DNA from: Casuarina equisetifolia | Lineage: Eukaryota; Streptophyta; Magnoliopsida; Fagales; Casuarinaceae | Reading direction: 5' to 3' | NCBI GenBank assembly: GCA_028551475.1 | Contig: CM052354.1 | Span: 12,483,172-12,547,171, forward strand | Length of the DNA: 64,000 nucleotides | Shown here: positions 1-10,854 of the stretch, piece by piece | How the letters are laid out: the number at the start of each line of letters is the position of its first letter | Position numbering within the stretch: the stretch's first letter is position 1 | Position numbers and translations under genes: made by a program | The notes under the pieces: model-generated | What the model was told of the DNA's origin: nothing | The model's database searches: none | Seen by the model: the letters and a program-made list of their open reading frames with translations, nothing else

Positions 1-180
1 TCACCCTTCGTCCTCTCCCAAAGCTTTGGCTCGGCATTTTCTACTTTTAATTAATAAACATTCTTTGGCTCGGCACATTGAAGCTGGTGTCCTACGTCAG
101 ATATCTCAGGGACGTGACCTCCGAGGCATAGGTAGGCTGGCCTAACTTCTGAGAAGCAGATACGGTGCAGCTCGTCTTTT
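1..180. repeat. Dispersed direct duplication, copy 1 (upstream flank)
   Basis: This stretch is similar, with indels, to 18395-18600. Shared landmarks are CTTTTAATTAATAAA followed by TCGGCACATT, then an AAGCTGG, a CGTCAGATA and a TTCTGAGGA/TTCTGAGAA stretch. Here it lies upstream of the lysine-rich gene; at 18.4 kb it lies upstream of a broken GeBP-like gene, so it may be an old shared promoter flank. The match was found by eye. Confidence 0.7.
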
Positions 181-504
181 CAGATTTCAAATTTGTGTTT
201 GATTAAATTGACGTCTCTGCTCGGCGGTATGCATTGGAAAAACTGTTGGCTTGACCGTATGGTTTCTTACCCACCAGTGGTAAATAGTTTCTTTAAATCG
301 TGCTTTTCATGCTCTATTGCCAACTTCGGCACATCATGGTCTACGAAATTTTTTATTTAATTCAAACTTCATATTCCAAGTTTTTTATAAGATTAGCAAG
401 TTCATGTTTTCATGTTTTCATGAGATGGCACGGAAGGGGCCGTTCTTGGGTTTTTCCTTCTGTTCTCAGCTTTTGGGACATAAAACTTTTTTTAAATTTG
501 GCCG

Positions 505-640
505 TACGTTCATTAGAACAAAGAGTAGGTCCTCGGCAATTTATCATTGAAGGGGAGCGGGAAGTTGTTGCGAATGTCTATATTAATAGGAGTAACCTGT
601 TCCACGTACAACTACGTGGCACGTTTCGTGAGATACCATC
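505..640. repeat. Dispersed direct duplication also present at 35140-35285
   Basis: Shared landmarks are AACAAAGAGTAG, the string TTTATCATTGAAGG, TATTAATAGGA and GTACAACTACGTGG, in the same order in both places. Here the block belongs to the leader region of the lysine-rich gene; at 35.1 kb it follows copy 2 of the micro-ORF module and precedes the profilin pseudogene. Confidence 0.75.
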
Positions 641-714
641 TAGGGCAAAGGCACGAAGGTCAAGTCGGGTATTTGCATTGGAGAAGAAATCTTGCTCAGC
701 TGCTTCTTATCGAG

Positions 715-716
715 GC

Positions 717-745
<29 letters not shown>
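715..745 (+). repeat. (CT)n microsatellite in a 5' leader
   Basis: An uninterrupted CT run lies about 110 bases before a splice donor and about 215 bases before the start codon of the lysine-rich gene. CT-rich leaders are common in plant genes, and the GeBP-like gene at 22.2 kb has the same arrangement. Confidence 0.9.
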
Positions 746-747
<2 letters not shown>

Positions 748-853
748 CCATTTACGTTGGTTGCAGGGTTTCAGAAGACTTTCTCCGAGCTTTTCAGGGA
801 CAGCAAAGACGTACGATTGGGTGCTCCTTAGTTTTCTTCTTGTGCTGTTTCAA

Positions 854-944
854 GTAAGTAAGCCTTCTTAGCTTCCATTATCGTTTGTTCCTTTCCTTCA
901 ATCATTCGTCGCTGGTGACTGTCCATCTTTTGTTTTGTTGCAAG
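854..944 (+). other. Predicted 5'-UTR intron of the lysine-rich gene
   Basis: A perfect GTAAGT donor follows CAA, and a T-rich stretch ends in TTGTTGCAAG. That defines a 91-bp intron ending 13 bases before the ATG at 958. This is a prediction from splice consensus only. Confidence 0.6.
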
Positions 945-957
945 AGCTTCCGCTACA

Positions 958-1728
958 ATGGAGGAGCCATCCAAGAAGAAAACGAAGATGACAAAGGAAG
1001 AAAAAGAGAAAAAAGAGGAAAAGAATCATCCCCATGTTCACTCCGTGAAAGAGGATTCTAAACTTCAAAAAGGTAAAAAAGCCAAGGGCTCTAAATCTAA
1101 AAGTTGTGCTTTTACAGAAAACTGGAAGGCAAACGAGGTAAATCTTGAACGAGATAGAGATTCCCTTGAAGAAGGAGATAAAGAGTCCAAGGAGAAGAAA
1201 AGGGAGAAAGTCGCTGCTTTTACAGAAAATTCGAAGGCCAAAGAGGTAAATCTTGAAGAAGAGAAAGATTCTCAGGAGAAGAAAAGAAAGAAGGTTGCTG
1301 CTTCTATAGAAAATTCGAAGGCAAAAGAGATAAATCTTGAAAAAGGAAATAAAGATTCTAAGAAGAAGAAAAGAAAGAAAGTCGCTGTTGCTGCGGAGCT
1401 GCAATGCGAAATTACTAAAGACACACCACTTATCAATGCTTCTGCCTTTCAACCCATAGAGCCCACGGAGAAAACATACCCTGCTGCTGATCAAAACGTT
1501 CCAGAAGGCTTCAAAGAAACAACTGAAAGGCAATTATTTTTAAAAGGTTTTACAGATTATGTTAATGAATTAAGGATAAAGTTGGATTGGGTTGACAGCG
1601 ATCAAATTGGCGTCCTACATGAACAATGGAGATCTTTTCAAGTTGCGGAATCTGAAGCTCGCAAGAGGCAGGCTATGTTTAACGAGACTCTTTTCAAGAG
1701 TACCCTTAAAGGCTTCAACTCACGTTAA
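958..1728 (+). CDS. Lysine-rich protein with three internal repeats (function unknown)
   Basis: Intact 256-codon frame, very rich in Lys and Glu. Residues about 51-143 hold three tandem degenerate repeats of roughly 28-36 residues. Each starts A(F/S)(T/I)EN.KA.E and ends in a basic cluster such as KKRKKVA, which resembles a nuclear localisation signal. The C-terminal part (about 185-256) is less charged and could be helical: it includes a W-rich stretch around LHEQWRSFQVAESEAR. That tail loosely recalls the C-terminal helix of GeBP-like proteins (compare EERWRAVEMSELA in the gene at 22.2 kb), but too weakly to assign the family. The ATG was chosen because it follows a predicted leader intron and a CT-rich leader and opens the first long frame. 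A nuclear or nucleolar role is inferred from the basic clusters. A long frame on the opposite strand is its antisense shadow. Confidence 0.65.
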   Translation: MEEPSKKKTKMTKEEKEKKEEKNHPHVHSVKEDSKLQKGKKAKGSKSKSCAFTENWKANEVNLERDRDSLEEGDKESKEKKREKVAAFTENSKAKEVNLEEEKDSQEKKRKKVAASIENSKAKEINLEKGNKDSKKKKRKKVAVAAELQCEITKDTPLINASAFQPIEPTEKTYPAADQNVPEGFKETTERQLFLKGFTDYVNELRIKLDWVDSDQIGVLHEQWRSFQVAESEARKRQAMFNETLFKSTLKGFNSR

Positions 1729-2126
1729 TCCAGTGGAGACTGCAGCTTTCTGGTGTGAACTGTTTCTTCTGTGGTTTTTGCTTCTTTCTTGAACTCACGC
1801 AGTTCCTTTTGGTGTCTCTTTTTGGGCAGAAAGTCTGTGAGTGCAAAACGCGAATCAACGAAGTCTGTCGAGATCTCATTCTGATAAAGGGCAGAAACTC
1901 CATTGTTCTAGTGCGTATCTTAATCTTAATTTGAGTTGCGACTTAACAAGTATCCTATTTTGGATACTTTGATTTGTAATTTTAAATATTATTAAAAACT
2001 ATCATATTGAAGTAGATTTTGTAGGCATATTTTCCTTACTTTCAGAACTTACGTACATTGCATGTTGGAATCAGAATCCTAAATAATTCTACATAATTTA
2101 GCATGAGTTTTTAAGGTTCGGTTGAA
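1729..2126. other. 3' flank of the lysine-rich gene
   Basis: About 400 bases between the stop codon and the retrotransposon insertion site. Nothing recognisable beyond AT-rich sequence suited to a 3' UTR. Confidence 0.5.
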
Positions 2127-2131
2127 GTAAA
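2127..2131. other. Target-site duplication GTAAA, left copy
   Basis: GTAAA directly precedes the 5' LTR, and the same five bases directly follow the 3' LTR (9104-9108). A 5-bp duplication is normal for Copia integration. Confidence 0.9.
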
Positions 2132-2579
2132 TGTTAGCTTAATTTTTATTTAAGCTTACTAAAGTGGGCTATATTAAGTTGGTCCATGAAAGTTCTAAAT
2201 ATGGACTGGCTGATGTGGGCCGTGGCTAACCAAATAGGGCCGTGATGAGTGGGCCTATTGGGTTGCACATAAGGTAAGGCTAGGTCTTATCCTCTAGCTC
2301 ATATAAATATGTAATGTTCTTAGGGTTTCAAAAGGTTTTCTTTTACAAAAGAGGCGAAACCTAGGTTCTCTCATCGAGCCAGTGAATCTTATGAGAATAG
2401 AGGATATTCGCCTAAGTCCGAATTCGAAAGAGCATTATTGGGTCTACAACGACGAAAGAATGGATCGTAAGAGCGGTATGTTTCTATGAATTCTATTTTT
2501 ATTTGTTTGCTAAATCAAAATCATACAAATGTTGTTTTAGATCTGTCTACGCAGATCCTATAAAGTCTCTTTTCTATCA
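2132..2579 (+). repeat. 5' LTR of the Copia element
   Basis: Begins TGTTAGCTTAATTTTTATTT and ends TTTTCTATCA. It contains a TATA-like ATATAAATAT at 2301-2310, a likely core promoter for the genomic RNA. Confidence 0.95.
2301..2310 (+). promoter_or_regulatory. TATA-like box in the 5' LTR
   Basis: ATATAAATAT in the middle of the LTR; the same bases occur at the matching place in the 3' LTR. Inferred start of element transcription shortly downstream. Confidence 0.5.
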
Positions 2580-2581
2580 TG

Positions 2582-2593
2582 TGGTATCGGAGC
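2582..2593 (+). promoter_or_regulatory. Primer-binding site, initiator Met-tRNA type
   Basis: TGGTATCGGAGC, two bases after the 5' LTR. It differs by one base from the usual plant Copia site TGGTATCAGAGC, which pairs with the 3' end of initiator methionine tRNA. Confidence 0.85.
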
Positions 2594-3084
2594 ATCGTAG
2601 ATGAGGTCTAAAATCCGGTTTTGATTTTTATCTGGTGTACAAAATCGTGTTTGTTTTTCCTGTTCGGGTCAAAATGTGATTTGCTAAACATTTGGGTGTT
2701 GTTTGTGATTTGGAAATATGATTTTCGGATTATTTGGGTTCAAACTATAATTTTCGAAACTTTCAAATTAACAAAATCCCAAATCGCATTCTCGGGCCAA
2801 ATTTAATGAAATTTCAATCGTATTGTGATGTTTCTCTCTACAATCAGCTTCTGTTCAAGCCGATCTACAGTTCTACACGAGCTTTTAGCACAAAAAATCG
2901 CATTTTTGAGTCAATTTTTCGTTTTTTCCTAAAACCTAACTTTTAGGTTCAAATTTGGTCATTTTTGAGCGTTTAATCGGCCAAAGATCAGTTTTTCCAT
3001 GTGTTTCCGGCCGCTCTGTGTCGGAATCGATGCAGATTTTGTGCTAATCTTGCACAAATCTGCGAATCGCGAACGAAATCGTTC

Positions 3085-3428
3085 GCGGTTCATTCGGGTG
3101 TCGTTCGGGTCGTTTTCGACCCGAATAGCTGGATCGACCCGCTTCGCGGGTCATCCGGGTCTGGACCCAACAGGGCTGGACCCGGGTCAGGATGGTCCGA
3201 CCCATTCGGATCGGGCCGGCCTGGCCCATCAGGGTCGGTCTGACCCGTCCTGATCCATCGGGCTCGGCCCGTCCCGTCCTGGCCCATTCGGGTCACCGGT
3301 TCGGCCCATTCGGGTCAACCCAATCCGGCCCATCCGGGTTAGGCCCATTTGGGTCAACCCGGTCTGATCCATCCGGGTCAACGGGTCAACCCGACCCGGT
3401 CAACGGTCAACGGTCAACGGTCAACGGT
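3085..3428 (+). repeat. GC-rich GGGTC/GACCC repeat field in the Copia leader
   Basis: About 340 bases packed with GGGTC, GACCC, GGCCCAT and CGGGTCAACCCG-like words in both orientations, ending in a run of CGGTCAA units (about 3398-3428). The surrounding element is AT-rich. Because the words are inverse complements of each other, the RNA could fold extensively. Several overlapping reading frames cross it on both strands; I treat them as by-products of the repeat. Confidence 0.85.
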
Positions 3429-4169
3429 AAAAAAAATTCAACTATTATGACCAGAAACTTTGACTGGCGCGTGAGAGCGCGTGGATGGTCCAAATTGAGT
3501 GCGGTTAGAACCAAAATGTGTATTTTTGAATAATGAACGTTTTGATATATTATATGATATGTTTAATATATCTTTTCAGTCTCTTTTAATGCTTTAAAGT
3601 TTGGAGCATGTATGTTGACATCTTGTTTATTTTCTTTCATGCTTAAGTTTGTTTATAGACATACTCAGTATGCTATTATAGTATATGTAATTGAAGCATG
3701 CATTTAGTTGAATTTGTTAAAGTATTAATTTATATTCTAATGAGTACATAAAGTATGTTTGCGCGTATGAGTTTGATCCAATTAGGTTGTGACTGCCAAA
3801 GTGACACAACTTAATTGTGTTCAAGAAGTTTTCTCATGCGGATTGGGACGTTTTTAGTTTTAGTATATAGTCATACTCCCAAAGGAGGTGATTATATATT
3901 AGAACATAAAGAGTTGCATAGTTAAAATGCATGTGTTTAGACTAATTGGATTAGTCTATACACCCAAAGGTGGTAGATTATGAAAATTAGAATATTCTCA
4001 TGGCCTTTACTATGCTGAGATTTTACATTGATTGTTATGTATTCTCCCCAAAGGTGTTTACATAATAGAGTTACTGAATCTCCAAGTATGTGATTGTATT
4101 TATATAGTACTCGTATATCACTAATGTTGTGTTGGCTCACTTTCAGTCACCTTTTCTATCAACAACCAA

Positions 4170-7100
4170 ATGATTTCTATTGAGACACTTACGGGTGCGA
4201 ACTTTAAAAAATGGAAAGAGGATGTTATGTTCGCAATGGAGATGGCAGATGTACATTCTGCTTTCACTATAGAACAGCCAGCTGCTCTTACTGAAGAGAG
4301 TACTGAAGAGCAAAAGAAGACTTTTGAATCATGGACAAGGAGTAATCGGATTTGTTTATTGTCCATGAAGAGATCAATCATGGATCATCTTAAGAGTGGG
4401 TTGCCTGTGGATGGTACTGCTAAGGCATTTATGGAAGCTGTAGAGAGCAGGTATAAGGTATCTTCAAATGCTGAAACAGGGCAGCTACTTCAGGCATTAT
4501 ATGCCATGAGGTATGATGGAGCTGGTGATGTAAGAGATTACATCATCAGAATGGTAGATTACCAATCAAAGCTTAAGGCTTTGGATGTTGCACTCCCTGA
4601 TGCGTGTGTTGTCCACCATGCTCTGAATTCGCTTCCTCCTGAATTTGGAATAATCAAGACTGCCTATAATAATCAAGAGGAAAGCTGGTCTTTTAATGAT
4701 CTGATTGCTAAAGTCGTAGCTGAGGAAGAGAAGTTGAAGCGAGACAAGTCGCATATGGTAATGTATTCTCCTAATTCAAATGTGGGGAAAGGCAGAAGAG
4801 TTGCTGCACCAAGTCATCCAGGTATTCCTTCAACCTCTAAGAATGTTAGTTCATCTGGTCATAAAGGTGGGGTCAAGAAAACACTCTTTAAGAAAGAGAG
4901 TGATCGTTGCTTCTTTTGTAAGAAGAAAGGTCACATGAAGAAAGAGTGTAATAAATACAAATCTTGGCTTCAAAAGCACAAGCCAGCATGTAATAGTTCT
5001 TTGGTTTTTGTTTGTGAATCTAATATATCTATAGCCCCATCAAGTTCTTGGTGGCTAGATACTGGTGCAACTAATCATGTTGCTTTTACCATTCAGGGGT
5101 TCATAAACAAGCGGAGACCAAGTAAAGATGAGCTATGGCTTACAGTTGGGAATAATGCTAAAGTCCCTGTAGACTTTGTGGGAGATATTGTTTTAACATT
5201 AGATTCAGGTTTTCAAATGTTATTGAAGAACACTTTTTATGTACCGTCTTTTAGACGAAATTTAATTTCTGTTTCTGTTTTAGACATGGATGGTTATGCA
5301 TTTGAAATAAAGAATTCAATGATTACTCTGTTTTACAATTCAAATAAAGTTGGATCTTGTGTTTTATCTTATGGTTTATATCAATTAAGTTTATCTCCTT
5401 ATAATGTTTATAATATTGAAAAGGTTGTTCCCAAAAGGTCTTTACCTAAAGAGCAATCATACATGTTGTGGCATAAAAGGCTTGGTCACATTTCTAGAGA
5501 GAGGGTGGATAGATTGATAAAGTCTAACATTCTTCCTCCTTTTAAAGATGATCTAGAGACATGTGTTGATTGTTGTAGAGGCAAAATGGTCAAGATAAAG
5601 AAAAAGACTGCAAATCGCAGTTCTGATCTCTTAGAGATTATACACACTGATATCAGTGGACCCTATACATCAACCTTATGCAGGAATGTATATTTCATTA
5701 CATTTATAGATGATTTTTCCCGTTATGGTTACCTGTATTTGATTAAGGAAAAGTCTGAGTCTCTTGATAAATTCAAGATTTTCAAGACTGAAGTCGAAAA
5801 ACAGTTGGGAAAAATTATCAAGGTTGTTAGGTCAGATAGAGGGGGAGAATACTATGGCAAACATGGCGATGCTGGACAGCTTAAAGGCCCGTTTGCTCAA
5901 TATTTAGAAGACTCCGGAATAGTTGCTCAATTTACAATGCCAGGGAGTCCTGAACAAAATGGTGTAGCTGAAAGACGTAATAGGACTCTTATGGATATGG
6001 TGAGAAGTATGGTTAGTAGAACTAATTTACCTGTTTTCTTATGGGGAGAAGCTTTGAAAACAGCTCTTTATATACTCAATCGAGTACCAACAAAAGCTGT
6101 TCCACTTACGCCATTTGAGTTGTGGATTGGTCGTGTACCTAGTTTAAACCATTTAAAAGTTTGGGGATGTCCTGCAGAGGTAAGATTGTATAATCCAACT
6201 CTAGGCAAGTTGGATTCAAGGACTACAAGATGTTACTTTGTTTCTTATCCTGAATATTCTAAGGGATATCGTTTTTATAAGCCATCTGGAGGGACTAGAA
6301 TAGTAGAGTCTCAAACTGCAAAGTTTTTGGAGCTTGATGTAGCGAAAAATGTTGTAAGTACTCCTCCACCAATTCAGGATGCAGATGTAGCAGGCACGTC
6401 TGTGACGTTTTCTTTACCTACTCAAGCAATAGAAATGCCTATAGTACCAACTGTAAGGACTTCTGAGTCTTCATCATCTGTTATAGATCTAGTTGTAGAA
6501 CATCAAGTGCAGAATCAAGATCCTGAACCTATACTTCAAAGATCAACTAGAGAAAGAAGGTCTGCAATTCATCCAGATTATTTAGTTTATTTGGGTGAAC
6601 ATGATTATGATATAGGAGTTATGAAGGATCCAATAACATATACAGAAGCAATATCTAGTTCTCAAGCAAAGTTGTGGTTAGATGCAATGCAAGATGAAAT
6701 GCAATCAATGAAGCATAATGATGTCTGGGAACTAGTTGAGTTACCTGAAGGTTGTAAACCTGTTGGTTGTAAATGGGTATATAAGACCAAAAGGAGTTCT
6801 ACTGGTCAAGTTGAAAGGTTTAAAGCTAGATTAGTAGCAAAAGGTTTCACACAGAAAGAAGGAGTAGATTATAATGAAACTTTTTCTCCAGTGTCCTCTA
6901 AAGATTCCTTTAGAATCGTAATGGCTCTAGTAGCTCATTTTGATATGGAATTACACCAAATGGATGTTAAAACTGCTTTTCTGAATGGAACACTAGATGA
7001 AACAGTGTATATGAAACAGCCTGAAGGTTTTGAAATGAAAGAAGGAGATAAGCTTGTTTGTAGACTTAAGAAGTCTATTTATGGATTAAAGCAAGCTTCT

Positions 7101-8210
7101 AGACAGTGGTACATAAGGTTTGATAGTTTTATTACTTCATGTGGTTTTGTGGAGAATAGAGTAGATCGTTGTATATACACCAAGATTAGTGGGAGTACTC
7201 CAATCTTTCTTGTCCTTTATGTGGATGACATTTTACTTGCGAGTAATAGTCAAACGTTACTTCATGAGACTAAAGAATTATTGTCAACTCAGTTTGATAT
7301 GAAGGATCTCAGTGAAGCAACTTATGTTTTAGGGATTGAAATTCAAAGGGACCGTTCTCGGCGTTTATTGGGGCTTTCTCAAAAGGCATATATAGGTAGA
7401 ATTCTTGAACGGTATAACATGAAAGATTGTAAAGGAGGTAAAGTGCCAATCTATAAGAGTGATAAATTAAGTAAAGATCAATGCCCTGCGACAGAGGAAG
7501 AGAAAGCTTTAATGAGAAATATACCATATGCGAGTGCGCTTGGTAGTATTATGTATGCTCAAGTTTGTACGCGCCCTGACATAGCTTTTATAACAGGACT
7601 TCTTGGAAGATATCAATCGAATCCTGGACAAGAGCATTGGGTAGCTGTTAAGAAGGTCTTCAGGTACTTAAAGAGAACAAAAGATTGTATGATGACTTAC
7701 AGGCATGTAAAAGAATTAGAGCTGGTTGGGTATACAGATTCAGATTTTGCTGGATGTAAGGATGATTGGAAATCTACATCAGGATATGTGTTTATGATGG
7801 CAGGAGGAGCTATTTCATGGAAAAGCTCAAAACAGACAATGATGACATCTTCAACCATGCATTCGGAATTTATGGCATGTTATGGAGCATCCATTCAAGC
7901 TGTTTGGCTAAAGAACCTCATAAGAGAATTACAAGGCTTTGATTTTGTTAATAGACCAATCAAGTTATACTGTGATAATAGAGCTGCAGTATTGTTTATT
8001 AACAATAACAAAAGTCTAGGAGGGTCCAAACATATAGACATAAAGTACTTAACCATAAAGGAAAAGGTTAAGGAAGGTGAAATTTCAGTAGAATCGATTA
8101 GTACAGTTGATATGATAGCTGATCCGCTTACTAAAGGTCTAAGCCCTTGTGTTTATGAAAGACATGTCAATAGCATGGGCTTAGCGGCATCATGGGATGT
8201 TTTTGTATAG
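4170..8210 (+). CDS. Copia gag-pol polyprotein
   Basis: Unbroken 1346-residue polyprotein. Gag fills about residues 1-245. A CCHC zinc knuckle has C247, C250, H255 and C260. The aspartic protease motif DTGA is at 297-300 (inside [10 protein letters not shown]). The GAG-pre-integrase HHCC region begins at H435/H440. The integrase catalytic triad reads D494, D556 and E601 ([22 protein letters not shown]). Reverse transcriptase follows from about 869, with the active-site YVDD at 1017-1020. RNase H starts near YTDSDFAG (1188-1195) and carries KSTSGY. All catalytic residues I looked for are present. Integrase before reverse transcriptase marks the Copia superfamily; the length is normal for a single-frame plant Copia polyprotein. 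The ATG at 4170 opens directly into the usual Gag start ([10 protein letters not shown]). I do not assign a named lineage. Confidence 0.97.
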   Translation: MISIETLTGANFKKWKEDVMFAMEMADVHSAFTIEQPAALTEESTEEQKKTFESWTRSNRICLLSMKRSIMDHLKSGLPVDGTAKAFMEAVESRYKVSSNAETGQLLQALYAMRYDGAGDVRDYIIRMVDYQSKLKALDVALPDACVVHHALNSLPPEFGIIKTAYNNQEESWSFNDLIAKVVAEEEKLKRDKSHMVMYSPNSNVGKGRRVAAPSHPGIPSTSKNVSSSGHKGGVKKTLFKKESDRCFFCKKKGHMKKECNKYKSWLQKHKPACNSSLVFVCESNISIAPSSSWWLDTGATNHVAFTIQGFINKRRPSKDELWLTVGNNAKVPVDFVGDIVLTLDSGFQMLLKNTFYVPSFRRNLISVSVLDMDGYAFEIKNSMITLFYNSNKVGSCVLSYGLYQLSLSPYNVYNIEKVVPKRSLPKEQSYMLWHKRLGHISRERVDRLIKSNILPPFKDDLETCVDCCRGKMVKIKKKTANRSSDLLEIIHTDISGPYTSTLCRNVYFITFIDDFSRYGYLYLIKEKSESLDKFKIFKTEVEKQLGKIIKVVRSDRGGEYYGKHGDAGQLKGPFAQYLEDSGIVAQFTMPGSPEQNGVAERRNRTLMDMVRSMVSRTNLPVFLWGEALKTALYILNRVPTKAVPLTPFELWIGRVPSLNHLKVWGCPAEVRLYNPTLGKLDSRTTRCYFVSYPEYSKGYRFYKPSGGTRIVESQTAKFLELDVAKNVVSTPPPIQDADVAGTSVTFSLPTQAIEMPIVPTVRTSESSSSVIDLVVEHQVQNQDPEPILQRSTRERRSAIHPDYLVYLGEHDYDIGVMKDPITYTEAISSSQAKLWLDAMQDEMQSMKHNDVWELVELPEGCKPVGCKWVYKTKRSSTGQVERFKARLVAKGFTQKEGVDYNETFSPVSSKDSFRIVMALVAHFDMELHQMDVKTAFLNGTLDETVYMKQPEGFEMKEGDKLVCRLKKSIYGLKQASRQWYIRFDSFITSCGFVENRVDRCIYTKISGSTPIFLVLYVDDILLASNSQTLLHETKELLSTQFDMKDLSEATYVLGIEIQRDRSRRLLGLSQKAYIGRILERYNMKDCKGGKVPIYKSDKLSKDQCPATEEEKALMRNIPYASALGSIMYAQVCTRPDIAFITGLLGRYQSNPGQEHWVAVKKVFRYLKRTKDCMMTYRHVKELELVGYTDSDFAGCKDDWKSTSGYVFMMAGGAISWKSSKQTMMTSSTMHSEFMACYGASIQAVWLKNLIRELQGFDFVNRPIKLYCDNRAAVLFINNNKSLGGSKHIDIKYLTIKEKVKEGEISVESISTVDMIADPLTKGLSPCVYERHVNSMGLAASWDVFV

Positions 8211-8643
8211 TGGGAGCTTTTAATCTTCTCTTTAAAGACTTAAGGTAAAAGTATACCTTAAGCATTGACTGGAATTACATAGCCATAAGGATATCTTGTA
8301 ACATATCAAGTTTAACTCGAGTTATAAAGTGCAAGATATGTAAAAGGTTCATTGGAACCATAAAGTAAATTCTCTGATATCATTCTATTATCGAAGGAGA
8401 GAGAATTAGACTGACAACAGTAATAACGCATACAGAAATTGTTAAAGTGTTATATAGTTGCCACATCACCATATTTATCTGTGTTAAGAGATTAAAGATT
8501 TTGTGGTCATGATTGGTGCTATATCTCTTAATAGGTATAGTTACTGGTGTGATTCAAAGTTTAAGATCTCATATGGCTGGTTTTAGTTCAGAAATGTTTC
8601 TGGATCAATGTAAAGATACGCATTATTTCAGTTTAATATAGCC

Positions 8644-8655
8644 CAAGTGGGAGAA
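8644..8655 (+). promoter_or_regulatory. Polypurine tract of the Copia element
   Basis: CAAGTGGGAGAA directly abuts the 3' LTR, as expected for plus-strand priming. The 430 bases between the stop codon and this tract hold no gene. Confidence 0.85.
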
Positions 8656-9103
8656 TGTTAGCTTAATTTTTATTTAAGCTTACTAAAGTGGGCTATATTA
8701 AGTTGGTCCATGAAAGTTCTAAATATGGACTGGCTGATGTGGGCCGTGGCTAACCAAATAGGGCCGTGATGAGTGGGCCTATTGGGTTGCACATAAGGTA
8801 AGGCTAGGTCTTATCCTCTAGCTCATATAAATATGTAATGTTCTTAGGGTTTCAAAAGGTTTTCTTTTACAAAAGAGGCGAAACCTAGGTTCTCTCATCG
8901 AGCCAGTGAATCTTATGAGAATAGAGGATATTCGCCTAAGTCCGAATTCGAAAGAGCATTATTGGGTCTACAACGACGAAAGAATGGATCGTAAGAGCGG
9001 TATGTTTCTATGAATTCTATTTTTATTTGTTTGCTAAATCAAAATCATACAAACGGTGTTTTAGATCTGTCTACGCAGATCCTATAAAGTCTCTTTTCTA
9101 TCA
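8656..9103 (+). repeat. 3' LTR of the Copia element
   Basis: 448 bases, same length as the 5' LTR and nearly identical to it; followed by GTAAA (9104-9108), the right target duplication. Confidence 0.95.
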
Positions 9104-9108
9104 GTAAA

Positions 9109-9585
9109 AAGATCTTTTCGAAAGAAAGAATAAACAACGGAATGGGAGCTCATGAGCAAAACCCTATATTTCATTAAAATTTAATCGTCAAAATCTCTCT
9201 TAAAGAGCTATGAAGGAAATGTTAATGCCTTATTAATAATATACTATACCTAACTGTTAAAATTTTAAATACATTCAAACACGTGAGAGACGGCGTCTTA
9301 GTCGGGATAGAATATCTGAACAGCCACGGGAGATGGATTTTCAGAGAAATACTGACCAACTGTTGAGTTGGCTTACTTCCCCTGAAAGATACCAATTCTT
9401 AGCATTGTGATGAGTTCCAGCGCACAAAAAAAAGAGCACTGTCTTGGAGGTCTAATTCGCTCCTTTTGTCAGAAGCTGGGGTAGCTTTAACGTATGCAAA
9501 TCATATTCCTAAGACAACTTCTGGAAGATATTCAAAATTCTGGAAGTATACTAATTAATGGGTGAAATCATTAATAGCTGTCATT
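9109..9585. other. Flank with no recognised feature
   Basis: AT-rich sequence between the retrotransposon and the next repeat block. I see no gene or motif here. Confidence 0.4.
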
Positions 9586-9589
9586 TTTC

Positions 9590-9880
9590 TTCATGGAGAA
9601 ATGTGACGTCGGTATTCGTTTTGCAGCATTGCTGTACAATACAAGCGTTCCAACCAGGATGTGCCGGCGCAATTAAAATTGAGAAATCGGATAGCTTGGG
9701 AAAGAAGAAAGGTGACGGCGGAGAAATCGAGGAAAGCTGCCCGTTCAGCAATTAATAATCATAATTAACTATTATTTATTTCGTCAAGAAATTAATAACT
9801 ACGAGTTGTATTAAAAAGCAGTTATCCAGCTATTAACATGCAGCTCCAAGGGATTGATGGAATCATGTACATTTGACGTC
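9590..9880 (+). repeat. Four-copy dispersed repeat family, copy 1 (partial)
   Basis: Opens with GACGTCGGTATTCGTTTTGC followed by AGCATTGCTGTAC, matching 32765-32820, and runs through a TTAATAACTACGAGTTGTAT stretch that matches the other copies. Read on the minus strand, 9600-9660 encodes IVQQCCKTNTDV, against IVQQCCKTITDV at 32.8 kb. The T-rich 3' part seen in the other copies is absent here. Confidence 0.65.
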
Positions 9881-10009
9881 TCATTTCTAGTGAAATGCAA
9901 TTAGAATCTTATAACTTGTGGTTCTTTTTGATTTATTTCATGATACAGCCTAAGCTCAGATAATTGAATTTTGCTTACATTTGTGTAAAAATATATTGAA
10001 TATGCTAAA

Positions 10010-10640
10010 ATATATTTAATTTTTTTAACTAATGAGGTATCTTTTTCTATTTTTGTTTCTTCTTTTTTACAATCTTGGAGAAGCTCCTGGATGCGTGTAT
10101 GTAAAGATGGTTTGTACTATTGGAAAGAGCCTTTCAGTTTTCAAGGCTGAAGTTTTAATTGCTGCCTCCTTATGATTATTAATGCTGCCTCGAGATAGTT
10201 GAGGTTTGGCATGGCCGCCGGTTGGGAGAAACATTCATCTAAAAAGATGGAATGTACGAGAATCAATAAGCATACCAGCGGAGTATGTGATGCTAGCCGA
10301 AGGAAGGAGAGAGAAATGATGACATATCGCTTTAGGGCTGACGTGTCTCCCTTAACACGTGCAAAATAACAATGAATGAGAAAATAAAATAAAATAAAAT
10401 AAGTGTAACATCACTCTTTTTGGTCCTTTTTTTGTTATACTTATCAAAATAGATATATACTCCTTCCTTCTCACTAATTTGTCAATAATCTAATTATCAA
10501 TTTTGGATTGCAGTTTATAACTTAGATAATATACTCTTAAATATAGTCATAATTACAATTGTTCTTTAATGCGTTTAATAACAGGGAAACAAATAAACTA
10601 GTAATGTACCATTTACAAGAATATAGACTTGTAACTTGAA
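10010..10640. repeat. Outer left arm of the 10-21 kb palindrome
   Basis: Reverse complement of 20510-21130 by eye. Shared landmarks include ACTCTTTTTGGTCC with AAAAAGGACTAAAAAGAGT, CTCGAGATAGTTGAG with CTCAACTATCTCGAG, and AACAGGGAAAC with GTTTCCCTGTT. A short AAAAT repeat (10381-10402) lies inside the arm. Confidence 0.85.
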
Positions 10641-10854
10641 AAAACCTCTACAGAGACGGAATTACATTGCTTTGGCACAGTAACACTCACCACGATGTAA
10701 CCAAAGCACCTATCGTTGATTGCGAAGCTTGTAAATGGAGCTCTGCGCGGTCCTCAATTGTTTATGAAAGAACCTAAAGAACAGGCATTATCTGACGTGC
10801 ATTCTTGTACAACACCTGCTTTCAAGAAGAATGTACCAAGACAAGGAATATTTA

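Larger units (their letters stand above)
2132..9103 (+). mobile_element. Complete, young Ty1/copia LTR retrotransposon
   Basis: 6,972-bp element with two 448-bp LTRs (2132-2579 and 8656-9103). It has TG...CA ends, a 5-bp target duplication, a primer-binding site, a polypurine tract and one uninterrupted gag-pol frame. Read side by side, the two LTRs differ at only about two positions (near 2530-2532 and 9054-9056), so insertion was recent. The domain order protease, integrase, reverse transcriptase, RNase H is the Copia order. It interrupts DNA between the lysine-rich gene and the palindrome region and points the same way as the lysine-rich gene. It may still be able to transpose; I saw no frame damage. 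Confidence 0.96.

Noticed and set aside
300-857. Frame of 185 codons upstream of the lysine-rich gene
   Set aside because: It runs through the CT microsatellite and ends at the leader splice donor; no domain. It fits a 5' UTR.
898-1533. Minus-strand frame of 211 codons opposite the lysine-rich gene
   Set aside because: Antisense shadow of a Lys/Glu-rich frame (AAG/GAA codons give CTT/TTC on the other strand).
2999-3533. Several overlapping Pro/Gly/Arg-rich frames on both strands
   Set aside because: Products of the GGGTC/GACCC repeat field in the Copia leader, not proteins.
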